In this document: piece after piece, positions 33,085-42,026 of the stretch
How positions within the stretch are numbered: the first letter of the stretch is position 1
Layout of the letters: each line of letters opens with the position of its first letter
Origin: Hydrogenophaga sp.
GTDB taxonomy: Bacteria > Pseudomonadota > Gammaproteobacteria > Burkholderiales > Burkholderiaceae_C
NCBI GenBank assembly: GCA_020723845.1
Contig: DYIC01000001.1
Location: 7,309 to 51,294, forward strand
Reading direction: 5' to 3'
DNA: 43,986 nucleotides
Notes under the pieces: generated by a model
Seen by the model: the letters and a program-made list of their open reading frames with translations, nothing else
Database searches by the model: none
What the model was told of the DNA's origin: nothing
Position numbers and translations under genes: made by a program

Positions 33085-33825
33085 ATGCTGCTGATCCCCG
33101 CCATCGACCTGAAAGACGGCCAGTGCGTGCGCCTCAAGCAAGGCGACATGGAGCAGTCCACCATCTTTAGCGACGACCCCGCCGCCATGGCGCGCCACTG
33201 GGTCGAGCAGGGCGCCACCCGCTTGCACTTGGTGGACTTGAACGGCGCCTTCGCGGGCAAGCCCCGCAACGAAGCCGCCGTGCGCAGCATCTTGCGCGAA
33301 GTCGGCGACGACATCGACGTGCAGCTGGGCGGTGGCATCCGCGACCTCGACACCATCGAGCGCTACTTGGACGCCGGCCTGCGCTACGTCATCATCGGTA
33401 CCGCCGCCGTCAAGAATCCCGGCTTTTTGCAGGATGCCTGCAGCGCCTTCGGCGGACACATCATCGTCGGGCTCGACGCGCGGGACGGCAAGGTGGCCAC
33501 CGACGGCTGGAGCAAGCTCACCGGCCACGAGGTCGTCGATCTGGCGCGCAAGTTCGAGGACTACGGCGTCGAGGCCATCGTCTACACCGATATCGGCCGC
33601 GACGGCATGCTCACCGGCATCAACGTCGAAGCCACCGTGCGGCTGGCGCAGGCGCTGTCCATCCCGGTCATCGCCTCGGGCGGCCTGTCGGGGCTGGACG
33701 ACATCCGCCGACTGTGCGAGGTTGAGTCCGAGGGCGTGGAGGGCGTGATCTGCGGCCGCGCCATCTACAGCGGCGAGCTGGACTTTGCCGCCGCGGTGCG
33801 GCTGGTCGACGAACTGGGCGCCTGA
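33085..33825 (+). CDS. hisA: ProFAR isomerase HisA
   Basis: This 246-residue TIM barrel isomerises ProFAR to [25 protein letters not shown] carries the first catalytic Asp and [14 protein letters not shown] the second. [19 protein letters not shown] and [17 protein letters not shown] are phosphate-binding loops. It lies 23 bases after hisH and 16 before hisF. Confidence 0.97.
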   Translation: MLLIPAIDLKDGQCVRLKQGDMEQSTIFSDDPAAMARHWVEQGATRLHLVDLNGAFAGKPRNEAAVRSILREVGDDIDVQLGGGIRDLDTIERYLDAGLRYVIIGTAAVKNPGFLQDACSAFGGHIIVGLDARDGKVATDGWSKLTGHEVVDLARKFEDYGVEAIVYTDIGRDGMLTGINVEATVRLAQALSIPVIASGGLSGLDDIRRLCEVESEGVEGVICGRAIYSGELDFAAAVRLVDELGA

Positions 33826-33841
33826 CGGCCGCCCCGACGCC

Positions 33842-34642
<801 letters not shown>

Positions 34643-34683
34643 CGCCGCCGCCATCCCCTTGACGGACGTGCTACGCTAGACCC

Positions 34684-35082
34684 ATGACGACGTGGCTGGA
34701 CGACGTGCGCTGGGATGCGCAAGGGCTGGTGCCGGTGGTCGCGCAAGAGCGCGACAGCGGTGACGTGCTGATGGTGGCGTGGATGAACCGCGAGGCGCTG
34801 CAAAAGACCGCCGAGCTGGGCCGCGCGGTCTACTACAGCCGCTCGCGCGGCCGGCTTTGGTACAAAGGCGAGGAGTCCGGGCACGTGCAACGCGTGCACG
34901 AGATTCGCTTGGATTGTGACCACGACGTCGTGCTGCTCAAAGTCACGCAAACCGGCCACACCCCGGGCATCGCCTGCCACACGGGGCGGCACAGCTGCTT
35001 TTATCAGCGGCTGGATACGGCGCAGGGTGCGTGGCAGGCGGTCGACCCCGTGCTCAAAGACCCTGAGACCATCTACCGCTGA
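34684..35082 (+). CDS. hisI: Phosphoribosyl-AMP cyclohydrolase HisI
   Basis: This 132-residue zinc hydrolase opens the adenine ring of PR-AMP in histidine synthesis. [49 protein letters not shown] and the metal ligands of [12 protein letters not shown] are conserved. It is separate from hisE here, unlike the fused HisIE of enterobacteria. The hisE ATG follows the stop directly. Confidence 0.97.
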   Translation: MTTWLDDVRWDAQGLVPVVAQERDSGDVLMVAWMNREALQKTAELGRAVYYSRSRGRLWYKGEESGHVQRVHEIRLDCDHDVVLLKVTQTGHTPGIACHTGRHSCFYQRLDTAQGAWQAVDPVLKDPETIYR

Positions 35083-35487
35083 ATGGCCATGACCGACACC
35101 GCCCCGCCGCTGGACACCCTGCTGCGCCTGGCCGCTGTCATCGACAGCCGCAAGCCCGCCGCTGGCGGCGACCCGCAGCGCAGCTATGTCGCGCGCCTGC
35201 TGCACCAGGGGCCAGACGCCTTTCTGAAAAAAATCACGGAAGAAGCGGGCGAAGTGGTGATGGCCGCCAAGGACCTGCAGCATGGCGCCGGCAGCGCCCA
35301 GGCGCTCGTGGGCGAGGTGGCCGACCTGTGGTTCCACAGCCTGATCGTGCTGGCGCACTTCGGCCTCGGGCCCGCCGACGTGGTGGCCGAACTCGCGCGC
35401 CGCGAGGGTTTGTCGGGCCTGGACGAAAAAGCGCTGCGCAAGGCGCGCGAGCGCGAGGCGGCCCACCCCGGAGCGGCCCATGGATGA
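35083..35487 (+). CDS. hisE: Phosphoribosyl-ATP pyrophosphatase HisE
   Basis: This 134-residue all-alpha MazG-fold pyrophosphatase has [31 protein letters not shown] with its metal-binding glutamates, and [33 protein letters not shown] second ATG at 35089 is equally possible. The C-terminal 20 residues are charged and variable. It overlaps the next gene by 8 bases and ends the histidine set. Confidence 0.95.
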   Translation: MAMTDTAPPLDTLLRLAAVIDSRKPAAGGDPQRSYVARLLHQGPDAFLKKITEEAGEVVMAAKDLQHGAGSAQALVGEVADLWFHSLIVLAHFGLGPADVVAELARREGLSGLDEKALRKAREREAAHPGAAHG

Positions 35488-35842
35488 TCCCCGCATCATC
35501 GACGTTCGTGCCACGACGCCGCAGCAGCTCGAGAGCCTGCGCCGCCTGACGCTGGCGGTGTATCTGCTGTATGCCGCGTCGTGGTTTTTGGCGGTCACCG
35601 CGCTCATCGGCATCATCATCAACTACGTCAAGCGCGAGGACGTCGTCGGCACCCTCTACGAGAGTCACTTCACCTGGCAGATCCGCACCTTCTGGTGGAG
35701 CCTGTTGTGGGCGGTGCTCGGCTTCATCACCCTGTTCATCGGCGTGGGAGCGGTCATTTTGATCGCGGCGGCCATCTGGTCGCTGTACCGGCTCGTCAAG
35801 GGCCTGTTGTACTGGAACGACCGCAAGCCCATGCCCGTTTGA
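35480..35842 (+). CDS. Small membrane protein, DUF4870-like
   Basis: This 120-residue membrane protein has no known function. A short polar N-terminus (about 1-20) is followed by a hydrophobic segment at 23-49, a loop with [29 protein letters not shown], and two more segments to residue 113. The YVKR...[13 protein letters not shown] pattern matches the DUF4870-like family as I recall it. It overlaps hisE by 8 bases and is probably co-transcribed, but a link to histidine synthesis is not implied. Confidence 0.85.
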   Translation: MDDPRIIDVRATTPQQLESLRRLTLAVYLLYAASWFLAVTALIGIIINYVKREDVVGTLYESHFTWQIRTFWWSLLWAVLGFITLFIGVGAVILIAAAIWSLYRLVKGLLYWNDRKPMPV

Positions 35843-35872
35843 GGCGCCCGCATCCTTACGATGTCACCGACC

Positions 35873-36232
35873 ATGTCGCACGACCCGAACTGCATCTTTT
35901 GCAAGATCGTCACCGGCCAGATCCCCAGCCGCAAGGTGTACGAGGACGACGAGCTGACCGCCTTTCACGACATCCACCCTTGGGCGCCGGTGCACTTTCT
36001 CATCGTGCCCAAGGCGCACATCCCGTCGATGGCGCAGCTCACGCCCGAGCACGAGCGCCTCATGGGCCGCCTGATGGTGCTGGCCCCGCGCTTGGCGCTG
36101 GAGCAGGGCTGCGAGCCGTATCCAAAAGGGGGGTTTCGCATCGTGTGCAACACCGGCGAGCACGGCGGGCAAGAGGTGCATCACCTGCATGTGCACGTCA
36201 TCGGCGGGCCGAGGCCCTGGCGCAAGGGGTGA
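35873..36232 (+). CDS. HIT-family (HinT-like) nucleotide-binding protein
   Basis: This 119-residue protein has NCIFCKIVTGQIPSRKVYEDDELTAFHDIHPWAPVHFLIVPK and the histidine triad His104-Leu-His106-Val-His108. It matches the HinT branch, which hydrolyses purine nucleoside phosphoramidates. The ATG at 35873 (MSHDPNCIFC) is preferred over 35861, because family members start close to the CIFCKI block. Confidence 0.94.
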   Translation: MSHDPNCIFCKIVTGQIPSRKVYEDDELTAFHDIHPWAPVHFLIVPKAHIPSMAQLTPEHERLMGRLMVLAPRLALEQGCEPYPKGGFRIVCNTGEHGGQEVHHLHVHVIGGPRPWRKG

Positions 36233-36281
36233 GCCCCGCCGGTCTTCGTCGCACGGCCGCGCTTTCGGGCACAATCACGGC

Positions 36282-36368
36282 AGGCGCTATTGGCGGTGCG
36301 GTGAACCCCCGGAGGCCGCACCGGATCGAAGGCATTATGGGGCGCAAGCCCCGTCATTGGAGTGAACC
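36282..36368 (+). other. Structured tatA leader with two hairpins
   Basis: The 136-base gap before tatA contains an 8-bp stem (CGGTGCGG 36294-36301 with CCGCACCG 36316-36323). It also holds a second stem (ATGGGGC 36337-36343 with GCCCCGT 36348-36354) closed by a GCAA tetraloop, with one G-U pair. The tatA ribosome site (GGAGTG, 36359-36364) follows at once. A CACAAT at 36270-36275 is a possible -10, with no good -35. This could be a regulatory leader. No known riboswitch was recognised. Confidence 0.35.
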
Positions 36369-36608
36369 ATGGGCAGTTTTTCCATTTGGCACTGGCTGGT
36401 CGTGCTGCTGATCGTGGTGCTGGTGTTTGGCACCAAGAAGCTCAAGAACATCGGCTCGGATCTCGGCAGCGCCGTCAAGGGTTTCAAGGATGGCCTGAAG
36501 GATGGGGGTTCGGCCCCCGACGCGGCCGCCACCGCCACGGCACAGGTCGGCCAGGACAAGGCGGCCGAGAAGACCACCATCGACGTCGACGCCAAGACCA
36601 AGTCGTGA
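36369..36608 (+). CDS. tatA: Sec-independent translocase subunit TatA
   Basis: This 79-residue protein has a short periplasmic N-terminus, one membrane helix ([16 protein letters not shown]), the hinge [21 protein letters not shown] and an acidic, alanine-rich tail. TatA oligomers form the Tat translocation site. It is the first gene of tatABC, 16 bases before tatB. Confidence 0.96.
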   Translation: MGSFSIWHWLVVLLIVVLVFGTKKLKNIGSDLGSAVKGFKDGLKDGGSAPDAAATATAQVGQDKAAEKTTIDVDAKTKS

Positions 36609-36624
36609 TCGCGGCCACTCCCGC

Positions 36625-37116
36625 ATGATCGACCTCGGCATCTCCAAGCTCGCCCTCATCGGTGTCGTGGCGCTCGTCGTCATCGGCCCCGAGAAGCTGC
36701 CGCGCGTGGCCCGCACGGTGGGTGCGCTGCTGGGCAAGGCGCAGCGCTACGTCGCCGACGTCAAGGCCGAAGTCAACCGCACCATCGAGCTCGAAGAGCT
36801 CAAGCGCATGAAGGAGACGGTCGAGAAGACCGCGCGCGAGGTGGAGTCGCAAGTCAGCGCCACCGCCAGCGACTTCGAGCGCGACTGGGCCGAGGTGACC
36901 GCCGGGCTGGGTGGCACGTCGTCATCGGATTCGTTGGCCGACTCGTCCTCGATCGGCAGCCCCGTCTATCCCCAATACCGCCGGCCGAAGAAAAACTTCC
37001 GCCTCAAGCGCCAGGCCGTCCCCCAGTGGTACAAGGCTCGTGCCGGTGTTCGCACGCGGGCGTTGTCCGGTGCGGCCCGGGTGGCGCGTTACCGCCCCAA
37101 GATTCCCCCGCGCTGA
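36625..37116 (+). CDS. tatB: Sec-independent translocase subunit TatB
   Basis: This 163-residue protein starts [33 protein letters not shown], the TatB signature with the Glu of GPEKLP. A long charged amphipathic helix follows (about 35-90). The last 40 residues are basic and Arg/Lys-rich ([11 protein letters not shown]). TatB and TatC form the receptor for twin-arginine signals. Confidence 0.95.
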   Translation: MIDLGISKLALIGVVALVVIGPEKLPRVARTVGALLGKAQRYVADVKAEVNRTIELEELKRMKETVEKTAREVESQVSATASDFERDWAEVTAGLGGTSSSDSLADSSSIGSPVYPQYRRPKKNFRLKRQAVPQWYKARAGVRTRALSGAARVARYRPKIPPR

Positions 37117-37119
37117 GCC

Positions 37120-37911
37120 ATGGCCGATTCCAAAGAGCCCGCCGACGAGCTTGCCGGCACCGAGCAGCCCTTCGTCGCGCACCTGATGGAATTGCGCGAC
37201 CGAATTCTCTATGCCCTCTATGGCGTGGGGGTGGCGATGGCGCTGCTGGCCATCTGGCCCGGCCCCAGCGGCCTGATCGATCTGATCGCCGTGCCCATCC
37301 GTGCCCACATGCCACCGGACGCCAAGCTGATCGCGGTGGGGGTGTTCACGCCGTTTTTCGTGCCCCTGAAGGTGCTGATGATGGCGGGCCTGCTGCTGGC
37401 GCTGCCGTGGGTCATCTATCAGATCTGGGCCTTCGTCGCCCCGGGGCTGTATAGCCACGAAAAGCGCTTTGCCCTGCCGCTCATCATCAGCGGTAGCGCG
37501 TTGGCCTATCTCGGCATCGCGTTCGTGCAGTTTTTCGTGCTCGACAAGATGTTTGCCTTCATCCAGGGCTTCACGCCCGCCAGCGTCAACGCCACACCCG
37601 ACATCGCCTCCTACGTCGAGGCCATTCTGTCGCTGTACCTGGCGTTCGGCCTGGCCTTTCAGGTGCCGGTGGTGGTGATGCTGATGGTGCGCTTCGACAT
37701 GGTCACCATCGACAAGTTGAAGGCGTTTCGGGGCTATTTCATCGTCATCGCGTTCGTGATCGCCGCCATCGTCACGCCGCCGGACGTGATCTCGCAGCTG
37801 GCCCTGGCCGTCCCCATGTGCCTGCTCTACGAGCTCGGCATCTGGGGAGCGCGCTGGTTCGTCAAAACCAAGCCCGCCGAGGACGAGTCCGCCGCTGCAG
37901 ACAGTCGCTAG
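37120..37911 (+). CDS. tatC: Sec-independent translocase subunit TatC
   Basis: This 263-residue polytopic protein has about six membrane helices. PFVAHLMELRDRILYAL carries the conserved Glu of the signal-binding surface, and VFTPFFVPLKVLMMAGLLLALPWVIYQIWAFVAPGLYSHEKR is the classic block. Its TAG stop sits in a CTAG that also contains the TAG stop of the convergent degS. Confidence 0.97.
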   Translation: MADSKEPADELAGTEQPFVAHLMELRDRILYALYGVGVAMALLAIWPGPSGLIDLIAVPIRAHMPPDAKLIAVGVFTPFFVPLKVLMMAGLLLALPWVIYQIWAFVAPGLYSHEKRFALPLIISGSALAYLGIAFVQFFVLDKMFAFIQGFTPASVNATPDIASYVEAILSLYLAFGLAFQVPVVVMLMVRFDMVTIDKLKAFRGYFIVIAFVIAAIVTPPDVISQLALAVPMCLLYELGIWGARWFVKTKPAEDESAAADSR

Positions 37912-39047
37912 CGGGCAGAAGGGGGCGGACGGCGCGCCGGAATCACCGTCAGCGTGCGGCGGCCATCGCGCCGCTGCACCTCGACCTCGGTGGCCACTCC
38001 CGGTTGGCGTGCCGCCACCGCCGCCAGCAGGCCGGCAACGTCGCGCACGGGCGTGTCGCCTACGCGGCTGATGACGTCGCCGGGGCGGATGCCGGCTTGC
38101 GCCGCCGGCCCGTCTTGCAGCACGCCCGCCACCACCACGCCCTGCGCGCCTGGCAGGCCCAGGTGGTCGGCCAGTTCTGGGGTCAGCTCTTGCGGCTCCA
38201 CACCGATCCAGCCGCGCGTGACCGCGCCATCACGCACGATCGCTTCCATCACCTCGCGCGCGGTGGCGATCGGGATGGCGAACCCGATACCCATCGAGCC
38301 GCCCGAGCGCGAGTAGATCGCGGTGTTGATGCCCACCAAATGCCCCTCGGCATCGACCAACGCGCCGCCTGAGTTGCCCGGGTTGATGGCGGCATCGGTC
38401 TGGATGAAGTTCTCGAACGTGTTGATGCCGAGTTGGCTGCGGCCCAGTGCGCTGACGATGCCCGCCGTCACGGTCTGTCCGACGCCGAACGGGTTACCGA
38501 TCGCCAACACCCGGTCGCCCACTTCCAGCAACTCCGAGCGCCCCAGCACGATCACGGGCAGATCGTCCAGCGCGATGCGCAGAATGGCCAGGTCGGTGTC
38601 GGGATCGGTGCCGATGACCTGCGCCGGCGCTTGCCGACCGTCGCTGAGCTGCACGACGATCTCGTCGGCCTCTTCGACCACGTGGTTGTTGGTCAGGATG
38701 TAGCCCGCTGGGCTGACGATGACGCCCGAGCCCAACCCCGTCTGTGGCTCGAATTCGGGTCGGTCGCCAAAAAAGAAGCGAAACCACGGCTCCTGCGCGT
38801 GCGGGTGGCGCACCGCCTTGCTGGTGCTGATGCTGACCACGGCCGGTGCCGCGGCGCGGGCGGCCGCGCTCAGGCTGGCGCTGGCGATGGTGGGGCTGCG
38901 TTGGTCGCCTTCGATCTGGAATACCGGCACCACGCTGGCCAGCGAGGGCCGCTGCGCGAGCCAGTGCGGCTTGAGCGTCGCGACGACGAACCACACCGCC
39001 AGCAGCACGGTGACGGTTTGCGAAAAGAGCAGCCAGTGGCGTTTCAT
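37908..39047 (-). CDS. degS: Membrane-anchored trypsin-like serine protease with one PDZ domain (DegS-like)
   Basis: This 379-residue S1C protease has an N-terminal membrane helix (about 8-24) with no cleavage site. The protease domain has triad His122 (TNNHVVEEADE), Asp152 (DTDLAILRI) and Ser226 (NPGNSGGAL). One PDZ domain lies at about 282-370. An anchor plus a single PDZ matches DegS/AlgW, which start envelope-stress signalling by cutting an anti-sigma factor; DegP/MucD has two PDZ domains. GAGGAA precedes the ATG at 39047. Its true substrate is not shown by the sequence. Confidence 0.93.
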   Translation of the reverse strand: MKRHWLLFSQTVTVLLAVWFVVATLKPHWLAQRPSLASVVPVFQIEGDQRSPTIASASLSAAARAAAPAVVSISTSKAVRHPHAQEPWFRFFFGDRPEFEPQTGLGSGVIVSPAGYILTNNHVVEEADEIVVQLSDGRQAPAQVIGTDPDTDLAILRIALDDLPVIVLGRSELLEVGDRVLAIGNPFGVGQTVTAGIVSALGRSQLGINTFENFIQTDAAINPGNSGGALVDAEGHLVGINTAIYSRSGGSMGIGFAIPIATAREVMEAIVRDGAVTRGWIGVEPQELTPELADHLGLPGAQGVVVAGVLQDGPAAQAGIRPGDVISRVGDTPVRDVAGLLAAVAARQPGVATEVEVQRRDGRRTLTVIPARRPPPSAR

Positions 39048-39098
39048 GGGTTCCTCGGGCCGGTGCAGGCAAGTTTCATACCCCTGTTTGCAGCGGGG

Positions 39099-39140
39099 TT
39101 GATATGGGTCAATGCGTCGGCGGGCGCGCACCGCTTCAAT
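39099..39140 (+). promoter_or_regulatory. Candidate FNR/Anr box and class II promoter for the DUF3149 gene
   Basis: TTGAT-ATGG-GTCAA at 39099-39112 matches 9 of 10 positions of the FNR/Anr consensus TTGAT-N4-ATCAA. A -10 like TTCAAT (39135-39140) lies where a class II FNR promoter (box centred at -41.5, start near 39147) would place it. The leader would be 30 bases with AGGAG. The box lies in the 129-base divergent gap and could also affect degS. Confidence 0.45.
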
Positions 39141-39176
39141 GGAGGTCGCGTTTGTCGAACGACGCAGGAGCCGAAC

Positions 39177-39323
39177 ATGAAAGCGATTGTGGACCTTTTT
39201 TCGACCGACTATGGGCTCATGAGCGCCGGGGTGATTGCCTTCGTGATCGTCATGGGGGCGTGGTTCTACCGATTCTTCGCGCGCAAGATCGCCGAGTCGG
39301 AGCAAGCCGCGCGCAAGTCCTGA
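39177..39323 (+). CDS. DUF3149-family small membrane protein
   Basis: This 48-residue protein of unknown function begins MKAIVDLFSTDYGLMSAGVI, the DUF3149 pattern, with one membrane helix (about 13-33) and a charged C-terminal tail (ARKIAESEQAARKS). AGGAG at 39166-39170 gives a good ribosome site. It stands alone, 63 bases before the Nif3-family gene and divergent from degS. Confidence 0.85.
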   Translation: MKAIVDLFSTDYGLMSAGVIAFVIVMGAWFYRFFARKIAESEQAARKS

Positions 39324-39386
39324 CGCCCAGCGTGGCGCCAGCGGTCCGTCCGGGGCCGGGGCCGTCCGCGATGCGACAATGCGGGC

Positions 39387-40190
39387 ATGTCTGATCGAAA
39401 CACGGTCACCGACGCGTTGACGCCAGCGGACGGCGCGCCGCGCGAGGAGCTGCTGGCAGCGTTCGATGCGCTGCTGGAGCCCACGCGCTTTCAGGACTAC
39501 GGCCCCAACGGCCTGCAGGTCGAGGGCAAGCCCCGCATCCGCCGCTTGGTCAGCGGCGTCACCGCAAGCCTGGCGCTGATCGAGGCCGCGGTCGAGGCGG
39601 GTGCCGATGCCATCGTTGTGCACCACGGGCTGTTCTGGCGCGGCCAGCGCGGCACCGTCACCGGCTGGATGAAAGCGCGCCTGCAGCGGTTGCTGGTACA
39701 CGACATCAACCTCTACGCCTACCACCTGCCGTTGGACGCCCACGCCGAGCTGGGCAACAACGCCCAACTCGGGCGCCGCCTGGGCTTCGTGCCCGACGAA
39801 GGCGGCTGGCAGCGCTTTGGCGAGCAGCAGCTCGGGTTTTTGGGTGCGTGGGAGGGCTCGCACGCCCAGGCGCTGGCCGACCACGTGCAGCGGGTGCTGG
39901 GGCGCGCCGTGGTCTGCGTGCCGGGTGATGGGCGGCCGATCCGGCGTGTGGCCTGGTGCAGCGGTGGGGCGCAGGGCTATTTCGAGGCTGCCATCGCCGC
40001 GGGTGCCGACGCCTTTCTGACGGGTGAAATCTCGGAACCGCAGGCGCACTTGGCACGCGAGTGCGGGGTGGCATTCTTGGCCTGCGGCCACCACGCCACC
40101 GAGCGCTACGGGGCCCCCGCGCTCGCGGCACACGTGGCCGCGCAGTTCGGCATCGAGCACCGCTTCATCGACATCGACAATCCCGCCTGA
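39387..40190 (+). CDS. Nif3-like dinuclear metal centre hexameric protein
   Basis: This 267-residue Nif3/YbgI-family protein has GPNGLQVEGKPRIRRLVSGVTASLALIEAAVEAGADAIVVHHGLFW, with the first metal-binding histidines, then YAYHLPLDAHAELGNN and the C-terminal ACGHHATERYGAPAL with the remaining ligands. Its biochemical role is unsettled; GTP cyclohydrolase type 1 is often assigned in databases on weak grounds. The pdxA ATG overlaps its stop by one base. Confidence 0.93.
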   Translation: MSDRNTVTDALTPADGAPREELLAAFDALLEPTRFQDYGPNGLQVEGKPRIRRLVSGVTASLALIEAAVEAGADAIVVHHGLFWRGQRGTVTGWMKARLQRLLVHDINLYAYHLPLDAHAELGNNAQLGRRLGFVPDEGGWQRFGEQQLGFLGAWEGSHAQALADHVQRVLGRAVVCVPGDGRPIRRVAWCSGGAQGYFEAAIAAGADAFLTGEISEPQAHLARECGVAFLACGHHATERYGAPALAAHVAAQFGIEHRFIDIDNPA

Positions 40191-41248
40191 TGACCGACTC
40201 GCTCCCGATGCCGCCCGTGGCAGGCACCCTCCCGCTCGCGATCACCATGGGTGACGCAGCCGGCATCGGCCCGGAGATCGTCGCCGAGGTCTTTCGCCGC
40301 CGCCCCGAGTGGTCGCCGCGCTGCGTGGTCGTGGGCGACGTAGCGGTCATGCGGCGCGCGGTGCAAGTCACCGGTGGCGCATTGCCCATCGCCGTGCTCG
40401 ACGGGCCCGCCGACGCGCACCGCGCGCCGCCGCGCTGCGTGCCGCTGTGGCCTGCCGTCAGCCTATCGGCCCTGCCCCGCTTCGGCGAGGTCAGCGCGGC
40501 ATCGGGGCGTGCCGCGGCCGACGCCGTCATCGTGGCGGCGCAGGCCGCGCTGCGCGGCGAAGTTGCGGCGGTGGTGACGGCGCCGCTGAACAAAGCGGCC
40601 TTGGCGGCCGCTGGGGTCGATGCGCCGGGACACACGGAACTGCTGCAGGCGCTGGCGGCCCAACACCGTGGCGTCGCACCGGCCGATTTGCCCGTGCGCA
40701 TGATGCTGTCCAACGACGAGCTGCGCACGGTGCTGGTGAGCATTCACGTGTCGTTGCGCGACGCCATCGCCGCCGTCACCGAAGCGGCAGTGTGGGAGAC
40801 GCTGCGCATCACGCACGAACACTTTACCCGGTTGCTGGGCTGGCCGCACTGCCGCATCGCGGTGGCGGGCCTCAACCCGCACGCGGGGGAAGGGGGTTTG
40901 TTCGGCCGCGAGGAGATCGAGCACATCGCACCGGCCATCGCGCGCGCTCAGGCAGCGGGCTGGGCGGTCAGCGGCCCGCACCCACCGGACACGGTGTTCA
41001 TGCGCGCGCGCCGCGGGGAGTTCGACGTCGTCGTGGCCATGTACCACGACCAAGGCCTGATCCCGGTCAAATACCTGGGCCTGGAGCGCGGCGTGAACAC
41101 CACGCTCGGGCTGCCGTTCGTGCGCACCAGCCCCGACCACGGTACCGCGTTCGACCTCGCCGGGCGGGGCCGGGCCGATCCGTCCAGCCTGATCGCGGCG
41201 TTGGAGGCGGCTTGGGCGATGCGCGCGGGCCAGCGCGAAGTGGCATAG
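40190..41248 (+). CDS. pdxA: 4-hydroxythreonine-4-phosphate dehydrogenase PdxA
   Basis: This 352-residue enzyme of vitamin B6 synthesis oxidises 4-phosphohydroxythreonine. ITMGDAAGIGPEIVAEVF, VTAPLNKAAL, metal-binding PGHTELLQ, AGLNPHAGEGG, and VAMYHDQGLIPVKYLGLERGVNTTLGLPFVRTSPDHGTAFDLAG are all present. The ATG at 40190 gives a normal length and is coupled to the upstream gene. Confidence 0.96.
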   Translation: MTDSLPMPPVAGTLPLAITMGDAAGIGPEIVAEVFRRRPEWSPRCVVVGDVAVMRRAVQVTGGALPIAVLDGPADAHRAPPRCVPLWPAVSLSALPRFGEVSAASGRAAADAVIVAAQAALRGEVAAVVTAPLNKAALAAAGVDAPGHTELLQALAAQHRGVAPADLPVRMMLSNDELRTVLVSIHVSLRDAIAAVTEAAVWETLRITHEHFTRLLGWPHCRIAVAGLNPHAGEGGLFGREEIEHIAPAIARAQAAGWAVSGPHPPDTVFMRARRGEFDVVVAMYHDQGLIPVKYLGLERGVNTTLGLPFVRTSPDHGTAFDLAGRGRADPSSLIAALEAAWAMRAGQREVA

Positions 41249-41279
41249 GCCAACGGGGTTGTTTGCGTCTCGTCAAGGT

Positions 41280-41305
41280 TTGCCCCCGTGGCGATCCCTT
41301 ACAAT
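41280..41305 (+). promoter_or_regulatory. Candidate petABC promoter
   Basis: TACAAT (41300-41305) is a 5/6 match to -10. TTGCCC at 41280-41285 is a possible -35, but only 14 bases away. The predicted start near 41312 leaves a leader of about 74 bases before petA. The 137-base gap also has an ACGGGG/CCCCGT inverted repeat near 41254-41289 with no T-run. Confidence 0.35.
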
Positions 41306-41385
41306 GCCAAATGGTTTATACGCGGCGTGGCGTCCATGCTGCCAAGAGTCCGTCCATCGCATCCCGTTTTACCAGAGAGTCTCCC

Positions 41386-41985
41386 ATGAGCGAAGCCACC
41401 CCAGATCCAGAACGCCGGACTTGGCTGATCACGTCGTGCGCTGTGGGCGGCGCAGGCGTGGCCGCCGCCGCGGTTCCCTTCGTTGCGTCCTTCGCGCCTT
41501 CCGAGCGGGCCAAGGCCGCCGGTGCCTCGGTCGAGGTGGACGTCTCCAAGCTGCAACCGGGCGAAAAAATCGTCGTCGAATGGCGCGGCAAACCGGTGTG
41601 GATCATGCGCCGCACGCCAGAGATGTTGGCCTCGCTGGAAAAGGTGGAGGATCAACTGGCCGACCCCAACTCCGACCGTAAGGCGTACCCCACGCCGCCT
41701 TACGCCAAGAACCGTCACCGCTCCATCAAGCCGGAATACCTTATTGCGGTGGGTATCTGTTCGCACCTGGGCTGCTCGCCCATCGACAAGCTGCAGCCCG
41801 GTGCGCAACCGTCGCTGCCCGACGACTGGCAAGGCGGCTTCTTGTGCCCCTGCCACGGCTCCACGTTCGACCTGGCCGGGCGCGTGTTCAAGAACAAACC
41901 GGCGCCCGACAACCTCGAAGTGCCGCCGCATTACTATGTCTCTGACACGGTGGTGCTGATCGGCGAAGACCCGCCCAAGGCCTGA
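41386..41985 (+). CDS. petA: Ubiquinol-cytochrome c reductase Rieske iron-sulfur subunit
   Basis: This 199-residue subunit of the cytochrome bc1 complex holds the high-potential 2Fe-2S cluster. Arg10-Arg11 in ERRTWLITS followed by a hydrophobic stretch form a Tat-type signal anchor. Cluster ligands are Cys125 and His127 (CSHLGC, 125-130) and Cys154 and His157 (CPCHGS, 154-159), with the disulfide pair Cys130-Cys156. petA leads petABC. Confidence 0.97.
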   Translation: MSEATPDPERRTWLITSCAVGGAGVAAAAVPFVASFAPSERAKAAGASVEVDVSKLQPGEKIVVEWRGKPVWIMRRTPEMLASLEKVEDQLADPNSDRKAYPTPPYAKNRHRSIKPEYLIAVGICSHLGCSPIDKLQPGAQPSLPDDWQGGFLCPCHGSTFDLAGRVFKNKPAPDNLEVPPHYYVSDTVVLIGEDPPKA

Positions 41986-42026
41986 TTCATCGCCTTCGCA
42001 CCGTCTCCACGCATGAGGGAACCACC

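Noticed and set aside
34657-34676. TTGACG before hisI as a -35 element
   Set aside because: No -10 at 16-18 bases. TACGCT is only about 7 bases away.
36337-36411. Short upstream frame starting at the ATG in the second tatA leader hairpin
   Set aside because: Its start lies in the stem, it has no ribosome site, and the peptide is unremarkable. It ends out of frame inside tatA.
41250-41385. Terminator between pdxA and petA
   Set aside because: The ACGGGG/CCCCGT repeat has a long loop and no T-run.
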